Shown here: positions 56,657 to 64,000 of the stretch, piece by piece | Position numbering within the stretch: position 1 is the first letter of the stretch | How the letters are laid out: every line of letters begins with the position of its first letter | Source: Sweltsa coloradensis | Lineage: Eukaryota; Arthropoda; Insecta; Plecoptera; Chloroperlidae | DNA length: 64,000 nucleotides | Assembly: GCA_024449915.1 (NCBI GenBank) | Contig: JAMZAV010000358.1 | Span: 806,001-870,000, forward strand | Direction: 5' to 3' | The notes under the pieces: model-generated | Databases searched by the model: none | Told to the model about the DNA's origin: nothing | What the model saw: the letters and a program-made list of their open reading frames with translations, nothing else | Made by a program: the position numbers and the translations under genes

Positions 56657-59399
56657 CTTATCGAGATGTACTTGTAATGTGTAATCACATCTGTCCGGTG
56701 TCAGTTTGGCAACCTCAGCTGTCTGGATAATTGCATTTGGGAAAATTTGAATTTATCAAGAGTCAAGACATACAAGTCTAACGGCTAATGTAGTAAACAC
56801 TAAACAGAGATGTCACGGGGTCGGGTATCAGTTTTGCTGCTTGGTAAATGTGTAACTGTAAATCGCTGGTAGCATTGCTGTGCTTGCAATACAGTACCCA
56901 CAATCCATGCAAAGTGGCACATGCGCATAGACTTCAAAATTGTCTATAAATTTATATTAGCCTAAGACTTCTAAGTACTGTACTGGACAGTTAAAATGTC
57001 CTGTCTTGTAATTTGCTTAATTGTATTTTTGTAACTTTGTTTTGCTTTGGAGCACATTTTTTTACACCTTTAAAATTTTTAAACTACCAAACCCAAAACC
57101 CAACGTAATCGGACCATGTGGGATCCTGCACACCCTCATTCACCACCTCACAGTAATCAGAGATTTTGATTACCTCTTGAAACTATGCTAGGAAACCCTC
57201 ATTAAACCAAATTATATTTGTTAATTCAAACAAGTGAATTTTACAAGTCCCTGCCTAAGCTTTTAGTTATAGAGCTATTAATATAAAATTCATTATAAAT
57301 TCACATCTCTTGTAGTTTTATTAAACTAGTGGGACTTGCTTTCGAGCTGTGTACTAAGTGGTATAGGTGTACCAAAACCACTGTGGTGCACACCGTTACG
57401 TGCGCCCGGGCCCCTCTGGGCCAAGTTTCATTCTCTGTTTTAGGGGTGTTTCGTAGATATGTGCCCCGTACGGCTGGGTTCATGTCAGCAGCCGTGAGTG
57501 GCACATCTCCCCAATAAGCTAACGGCGGGAACGATATGACCCCCCTCGCGGTATGCGGATGCCCGTATAGTATGCTCCATCACCCGCATTCAAGTCAACT
57601 TCGGCTTGTTCTTTTGGTCTGGGCTTTTGTGGTGTTGGTAGGCCTATACCTGATGTGATGTGAGTGGTGACACTTGTACCCCCACTGTTGCCAACCTGGC
57701 CACATAATATCTCTGGTTCCAACTTTGTTCAATCTTGTGTTGCATAAACAATAGAAATACGTGTTTTACACTTTGTACGTACGTAGTTGGATTCTAACAG
57801 GATTTGCGGACAGCTGCAAGAAAGTTGACATACTATAGACGCTTGTTTCGCACCTAGTCAGCCAACGACTGAATCAATTGGCTTCACATACCGACTAGGT
57901 ATCGACCGTCCGTAGTTGTCAGCCTATGGATCCTTAACGTTTCCTATGACTCATGTCACAGAGTACTATGTATTTTACTAGGATACTGAGCTGAAGACTG
58001 ACACAATATTATATTGTTGTAATAAACACTGGTTCTGGTATTTATTCATTGGTTTCAATGTTTTTGTACTTTATTTATATGCCTGTTTGTTAGGGCGTAT
58101 CTGAAATGTATCTTCTTAACAACTGGCCACTCAAAGGTCCGCTTGTAATGTCACTAATTGTTGATCATTGTTGTTAGCATGCAAGCAGCTAGCAGACCAT
58201 AACACATCTCAGATATGCCCTTATATTGGTACTCAGGGTCCCCCCCTAGATACTACTATACCCTCCCCCTTAGATGTGCCACTCTCTATGGGCGAAATAA
58301 AGAACTCTTTGGAGGCCATTTTGAATCAGAGCAACGCCTAGCGGCTGGCCTGAGAACTTATTGAGGATAGGCGGTATATGCAGTGACCTACTATTTCTAC
58401 TTTGGTAAATGCAGTCACCTACTATTTCTACTAAATATTCCTTGGAATAAAATGTCGCTACAAAAATAGAACACATGTTTTGGTTACATATTTTATTGCA
58501 AATAGCGATTTAAATACACACACACAAAATTAAAATAATTACATAATCACCGAATCACGTAGAAATGACAAAACGCCTGCTTGTTGGCTTGTAGTGGGGA
58601 GGTCTTACATCGTCTTGAGCTTTGAAAATGAAGACAAAGCAAAATGCACTGCAACAACCATGCAGTCTTTTCAACATCTGATTGAAGAATCATGAGCCGT
58701 TTTTTTCTGAGGTGCTCTCGAGTATAATTGCGAAGTTTATTGTGAATCTTCTGCCAGCAATCTTTGACAATCTTGCTTCTTTTCTTGCTTGCTACGATCG
58801 GTAGAGGTGTTGTGGGTATAGGCTAGGAAGAGGCTAGGCCTAGCCTAGGCCTACGACGGGCCCGGCGCAAAATGAATTTACACAGCGCATATACCTAACA
58901 ATTACTCGTCTTATAGCCCTTTCTCACCTTTTGTGGTCACTAAAATCACTTTCTATATTGGTTGGGCTGTAGGCCTACATTGCAACGTTTAAAACCAAAT
59001 ATTATGCCTTGAAACAAACTTTCAAATGAAGTTGTGCGCGCCATGTGACTTTCACGTGCGTTTCTAAGACTTTTGTTTTGTCAATATTTTGAACTTGACT
59101 AATCGACCAGTCGACGATAAGTCGATAGGTCGTAAAAAAAGCGACGATGACACTCTGGTGCCTGGCCTGAGAACTATACTAGACTCGAAACAGTTGAAGG
59201 CACACTGCCACACGATTTACCATTGCACTTTCAGCACCCTGGTCCCCCCCCTCTGACTGCATCCCTGCACGTGGCAAAATTTTATTTGCAACTATTGTTT
59301 TAAATGTAAAAATTTGATCAAATTTATTTTGCCAAGCTTTTCAAGAATGCAGTCACAGGGCAAAGTGATTTTATGTATAAAGATTGCAAAAATGTCTCT
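56657..59399. other. Intergenic, two unassigned GC-richer islands
   Basis: 57380-57720 is GC-rich; its minus-strand frame encodes PKEQAEVDLNAGDGAYYTG with no family I recognise. 58590-58830 encodes on the minus strand SKKRSKIVKDCWQKIHNKL, perhaps a transposon remnant. A repeated CCTACTATTTCTACT pair lies at 58387 and 58417. No gene is supported. Confidence 0.4.
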
Positions 59400-59432
59400 T
59401 CTTCTTCTTCTCTTATGCCCACATTGACATAT

Positions 59433-59852
59433 CTATGTCATCATGTGTCTTGACAACCAGTAAAGATAGGACTCCTGTTCCCTCCTGTCCATACCCCCTG
59501 GCATTTCCCCATAGTGTCCTTTCAATGTAGCGCATCTAAATAGATGTTGTCTGTCCTGTGTTCCATCACCACAGAGTTTACACATGCTGCTCTCCATCAC
59601 ACCTATTCTATGTAAGTGCTTTGCTAGCAAGTCATGGCCGGTATCTAGTCTAAACTGTGCTGTTGTAGTTCTTCTCCTATAATGGTTTGTCCTATCATTT
59701 CTTCCTTTCCTTGTGTTAACTAGCTCACTCCACATTTTATTCTTGCCTTTCTCCTTCCACGCTTTCTTTACCTCCGAGTTGCTGGCTGATTTCAGATGTG
59801 ATTTAGCTGATCTGTATGAAATGTTGTTTATGTACCATGTAGGATGGTACAT
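59433..59852 (-). pseudogene. LINE C-terminal fragment with CCHC-type zinc site
   Basis: A 139-residue frame contains RRTTTAQFRLDTGHDLLAKH, LHRIGVMESSMCKLCGDG and QHLFRCATL. The C-x2-C-x8-H-x4-C spacing after an RLDTGH segment matches the C-terminal end of several LINE polyproteins (I/R1/Ingi-like). The RT is not present. Confidence 0.7.
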
Positions 59853-59999
59853 AATCTTGGCATTTCATTTACATCTCATTGCTTTTGATTGTGTACGGTT
59901 TGGCTGTTTTTTTACAAGTTTTTGTTATGTGTAAGATCTCATTACTTTTTCAAGTTCCATTGCAAAATTATTTGTTAAAATAATCAAAAATATTGTGTG

Positions 60000-60197
60000 G
60001 CCCGTTGGTCTTGTGGACGTGGTTAGCCTACATGCTTCCAATGCAGAAGGTCCAGGGTTCAATTCCCGCTAAAGTCAGAAGTTTTTTAACTTGTTTTTGT
60101 CTTGGGAGTTTGTAAACTGTGACTTTGGAGCCGTCCTAGCAACGAGGCACATAATAAATTTAAAGTTGTTCTGAATCGGCCTTGTTGGTTCTGGCGT
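60000..60197 (+). mobile_element. tRNA-derived SINE, copy B
   Basis: The head has TGGTCTTGTGGACGTGGTTA (A-box region) and GGTTCAATTCC (B box), then the body shared with 1921-2110. Same orientation. Confidence 0.75.
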
Positions 60198-60777
60198 TAA
60201 GTGATTTTGAGCATGTTTCAAGTCATTTTTTCACCAAGAAGGAATGTTTGTACACCAACCAAATTTGGGATGTGTTGTCACTTGTCAGGTACTACCTAAA
60301 TCCCCCTTATTTTGATAGTTTTTAAGTTCACATCACGTTTCATGACGGCTGGGCGACAACTCGAATCACCCCAACTCTGCTTGCTGTATAAGGTGCCTGA
60401 GTGTGTAGCGCACCGCGGCTTGGCTGCGGCGTCCTAACGGGCACCTAGATACACTTTGATAGATTTGTCTGCTAGTATGATTAGTATGATTCTCCTTGAT
60501 ATTTCTTTTCTTGTCCCTTATCAGTATAGCATCAGATTCTACTTGTGTATACACTGTACAGAGAGTTTTATGTTTAATCATGGAATGAAAATTACTTCCC
60601 CAGTATTATATAAAAGTGCAAAGTGGACACGTGTTCAGGAGCCGCACCTTGTGTAATGTTCCGCACATGAACTGAGGAGCAATCGCAGCGAGGCGCGTCT
60701 GCCATCACCGCTCACATTCCTTAACGTTTCGGGAACATATCTCGAACTAAACGTTGGATGTCGGAGCATCTTTCAAC
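60198..60777. promoter_or_regulatory. Upstream region of a putative gene
   Basis: Becomes GC-richer from about 60640 (GCAGCGAGGCGCGTCTGCC) up to the ATG at 60778. Likely promoter and 5' untranslated region if the following exons are real. Confidence 0.4.
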
Positions 60778-60965
60778 ATGGGAAGTGTTGAGTAAGTTCT
60801 ATAACTATTTAGTATTAACTGGTGAAACATTGTTTTAACTTCCAGCCTACCTTTCATAGATGATCAAGGTATTGGCCAACTGAATATCATCATTAGAAAT
60901 AGCCGCACTCTCTGGGACCCGACCCACTGGCTGGGCACTATTCACTCATCTGACACCTGCATCAG
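60778..60965 (+). CDS. First two coding exons of an unidentified gene
   Basis: An ATG at 60778 opens a 14-nt exon ending at a strong donor (GA then GTAAGT at 60792). A second exon 60846-60965 follows an acceptor (AACTTCCAG) and ends at CAG then GTAACA. The phases join to give MGSVDLPFIDDQGIGQLNII followed by IRNSRTLWDPTHWLGTIHSS and DTCIR. The peptide looks protein-like (two Trp, balanced composition), and the other two frames of exon 2 stop quickly. I do not recognise the family. Further exons would lie downstream, mostly beyond the window. It starts 5.7 kb after NUDCD1 on the same strand. Confidence 0.5.
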
Positions 60966-62145
60966 GTAACATGGGAACTCATCATTTCATACTCATCATA
61001 GCGTCTACTGTAATCCAAGTTAACTCAACATTGAACTATGCATGTAGGCATTCAACAGGATGAATAGAATAGCTAGCTAGTTTTTACTGTTACGGTTACG
61101 TAATTTTATCCCATCATTTGTGTTGTTTGTTGGTTAGGTAAAATTTATCATTAATTCATTGGTCTCATCTTTGAATCGAGTATCGAAAAGAATGCTTTCC
61201 AGTGTCTGTGCTAGGGATGCACATTATCACCCTTTCCTGCTTCTGGCAGGGTTAGCTTGGGTTTTGCAACTAAATATTTCCACTCCTTTCTAGCATCCTA
61301 CAATTAGTATAGGCCTACACCTTCCACACCCTCCCAGATCCCTCCTCTCACCCGCAGGTCACCTGCTGTCCTTATGACCTCATTTCATCTTAAATACTAA
61401 ACAATAAAATAAAAATAATCGATAATAAAAAGGTAAATAAATAAATAAATAAATTGTATTTAGAGTACCCACTCAGTTATATAACTGATTTTCAGTGAGG
61501 GACAGTAAATCAAAGCTACTAAGCCAACCCTGTAGGCCCCGACGCCATAGAGCGCTCCATCTTCTCATGTCCACTCTGGCGGCGAACGCTGGAAACGCGC
61601 TAGTGAGGATAGAATCTACACATACTATCCTCGCGCGTAAGAAATGAACTAATTGAGATCAGTATTGTGATGTTCTATCGCGCACACAACAAACAGCACC
61701 TACATGGAATCTAGTCTTCAACATCATATTTTAACAGAAACATAATTCATTCCGTGAAAAAATGCATTGGAGACACTGAAAACGTAATCAAACGCCGACT
61801 GGTTAACCAACTATACCTACTGTTATTTTGTTAGTTACACATTTCGTACGTTGAATATTATCTGTCCACAATCCACCTACCCACTTGCCATTAGAGTGTA
61901 CATTTGCTGAAGCCACTTATTGGAAGATAAGTGACTGAACACATGCACTGATTCGTTATTTCGTGTAAGGAATCTACAAGAAATTACGGAAACAAAACAC
62001 ATTCCCTCTCACTTAGGTAATTCAGTGAGATCTTAATATAAAGAGTGGTCTTCATATTAATATATTAAATTCATACCTAGTTGATAAGACTAATTCATTT
62101 TTGGCTTAAAACAATCAGTAGCCCTAGATTATATCACAATAAATG
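60966..62145. other. Putative intron, no exon seen
   Basis: AT-rich, with a (TAAA)n run near 61434-61452 and the CAGTTATATAACTG motif at 61472-61485, also found at 18469-18482. Confidence 0.4.
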
Positions 62146-62235
62146 GGCTAAGTCCAGATTTACAAAACCCAACCTTGGCCGGGGATCGAACCCATGCCTC
62201 CCAAAAGACCACCGAGACCGCGGTAGTGTATTTGT
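62146..62235 (-). mobile_element. tRNA-like SINE head
   Basis: The minus strand has GGTCTCGGTGGTCTTTTGGG (A-box region) and GGGTTCGATCCCCGG (B box). It is not a full cloverleaf and is followed by an AT-rich body. Confidence 0.6.
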
Positions 62236-62317
62236 TGCTGAATTATTGGTGCATTTTGATATTATAATATAGTGAATATCAAATTCTTATTAAATCACCA
62301 CTCCCAGTTATATAGTC

Positions 62318-62370
62318 CGCGCTCGGCCAGAGGGAGACCATGGGTTCAATTCCTGTTTTTGTTTATAGTA
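62318..62370 (+). mobile_element. Second tRNA-like SINE box, opposite strand
   Basis: CGCTCGGCCAGAGGGAGACC then GGGTTCAATTCC, similar in type to the SINE heads elsewhere. Confidence 0.45.
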
Positions 62371-63580
62371 TTTATATTGGAATTTTCGTAATCACAATAA
62401 AACAATCAAATCCCCTCAAGAGTGGTGATAGGTTTAAAAATCTAAGTATTGCATTTTAATACCTGGCTACCATGATTCCGAGAAATAAGCACAAAGAACC
62501 ATGTGTTTTGTCTAGGCCAGTGGCTAAAACTGGCCAAAAGTCAGAAAAACTACATATACTGCAATATATCATCAGTTTTTAGAATTAGATCATTGTAGGC
62601 CCTAATGGACTTCTGTATTCTACAGCCTTTATTTATTTATTTAATGTCTTATCAGCACTCAGTGAGTAGGCTGTAGGCCCTACTGCGTTTCACTTTCAAT
62701 GCCACTGCCGAGGGATCGCAGCACTGGCCACCCTCGCATTATGATGGCCATCTGTTCAGGAATAATAACACAGAACCACTCTCTAAAATTGTTCGTAAAA
62801 TACAGTAAAAACTGTAAAATGGCATCAAATTGCTTCTGAAAGTGACGTACATTGGCCTTTGAGAAAACGATTTTGTAATACTGGAATATTTTAACGGTCA
62901 TGCTAGCTCATTACGTGAAGGCGTGATCTCACAACACATTCATCGAGGTTGGCAGCAGAAACGCGGGAAATTTGAAATCAATAATGCCAACACGAGAACA
63001 AAAATCAAATTTTTGAAACAAATCAAAATCCACTAATTTTCATCTGTTTTGACATGGTAACAGTAGAAACTTGTTTTCTCACTTGGAATAAAAGTGTTAA
63101 ATCATGTAGGCCTAACATCAGAAAACAAAAACAAAGTAAGTTATTACCTATCAAGTTTGTGTAATTGTAAAAGTTGGCATATGTGTAGGACTATGTAATG
63201 TATTAAAAACTATTGTAAAAGTGATTGGGCAGAAGTATGTTACTTTCTGTTGAAGAGGGAAGGAGGAGGGAGAGGCTAGAGCTTGCCTCTAGTTTTGCGG
63301 AGTGGTAAATTCCCCTACGTACTAGCTAGCTGATGTTTGGAAGATGGTCTAGGCTATTTCTTTACTCGCCTTTTACGATTAGCAGAGCCATGCTTTGGTC
63401 AAAATTCTACCCCAAGCCTATGCATGATGATAGCATGATGATTTTGAAGGTTTCTGTTGATTAATAAATAAATAAATTATAAATTGTTGTTTATTTAGCT
63501 ATAAAAGCTATTGGTTTACATAGTAGCAAGATAATACAAGATAATTTACACTAATTAAAAACAGTCTTACTTTTAGTCAA
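62371..63580. other. Non-coding, with a repeat at 62940-63045
   Basis: 62940-63045 is the second copy of the dispersed repeat at 20990-21110. No exon is recognised in the rest. Confidence 0.45.
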
Positions 63581-64000
63581 TCACTTCTTAGACTTCACAT
63601 AATTAAGGTAGGCTTTCTTAAAACTCCGAATATCTTTAACCTTAGTTATTTCATAGGGCAAATTGTTAAATTGTCTCACTCCTAAGTAGAAGACAGATTT
63701 CAGTCCTTTTGCCTTATTTCCATACTCAAGATACCATGAATCAGCCTTTCTTGTGCCATAATTATGGACATCATTTATTTTAGTAAGTCTTTCACTAAGA
63801 TAACTCGGAACCAAACCATTTTTTATTTTATACATAAGAATCATCACTTGATAAGTAAGCCATTCATCTATACACAACCAATCTAACACCATCAACATTT
63901 TTTTCACAGAAGTATAACGATTACAATTTAGGATACAACGCATAGCCCTATTTTGAAGTACATAGTTGCAACGCAACTAGACTGTTTTATTAGCTTGATA
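63581..64000 (-). mobile_element. LINE 3' part leaving the window
   Basis: A minus-strand frame (131 residues visible, stop at 63581) carries LQNRAMRCILNCNRYTSVKK, ILMYKIKNGLVPSYLSERL and FNNLPYEITKVKDIRSFK. This is the C-terminal domain that follows RT in CR1-like elements. The catalytic part would lie beyond 64000. Confidence 0.75.

Overview
This is a nuclear window from an animal with introns, not a microbe. It has spliced genes with GT-AG introns, LINEs, Penelope-like repeats, tRNA-derived SINEs and many short DNA transposons. LINEs carrying 2A motifs, hammerhead-bearing repeats and abundant AGGCCTA words suggest a marine invertebrate (non-vertebrate deuterostome or lophotrochozoan), but the species cannot be fixed from this sequence. 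Four conserved housekeeping genes are recognised by protein similarity recalled from the families, and a fifth gene start is proposed from splice logic.

Gene layout. RRP7A (7914-10606, minus, seven exons) lies head-to-head with NAA60 (11126-15760, plus, three coding exons), with 519 bp between their start codons. MRPL37 (25452-26696, minus, one exon) lies head-to-head with NUDCD1 (27265-55080, plus, at least seven recognised exons over 28 kb), with 568 bp between start codons. Two small in-phase exons at 60778-60965 (plus) look like the start of an unidentified gene that continues past the window. The genes act in 18S rRNA processing, N-terminal acetylation, mitochondrial translation and NudC-type co-chaperoning; nothing suggests a shared pathway.

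The rest is mostly mobile DNA. LINE copies or fragments: 2471-6060 (minus, two 2A ribosome-skipping motifs), 13430-14480 (plus), 30358-33690 (minus, ORF1 joined to the RT region without an endonuclease), 59433-59852 (minus) and 63581-64000 (minus, leaves the window). Penelope-like pieces lie at 480-1130, 17590-19080 and 40590-42330. A repeat family with a hammerhead ribozyme lies at 16139-16800, 39205-39852 and 46991-48705. At least eight non-autonomous hAT-type elements have 8-bp target-site duplications that can be read directly, several nested in one another. Other elements have TWA, TA, ATG, TAG or about 10-bp duplications, including a 2.8-kb foldback element at 27554-30357.

Quality caution. 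Several NUDCD1 exons keep strong protein similarity only if the frame changes inside the exon, the LINE ORF1 and the 2A region show similar one-base shifts, and 40590-42330 is a diverged palindrome full of homopolymers. The simplest reading is a draft assembly with leftover indels, although a decaying NUDCD1 copy is not excluded.
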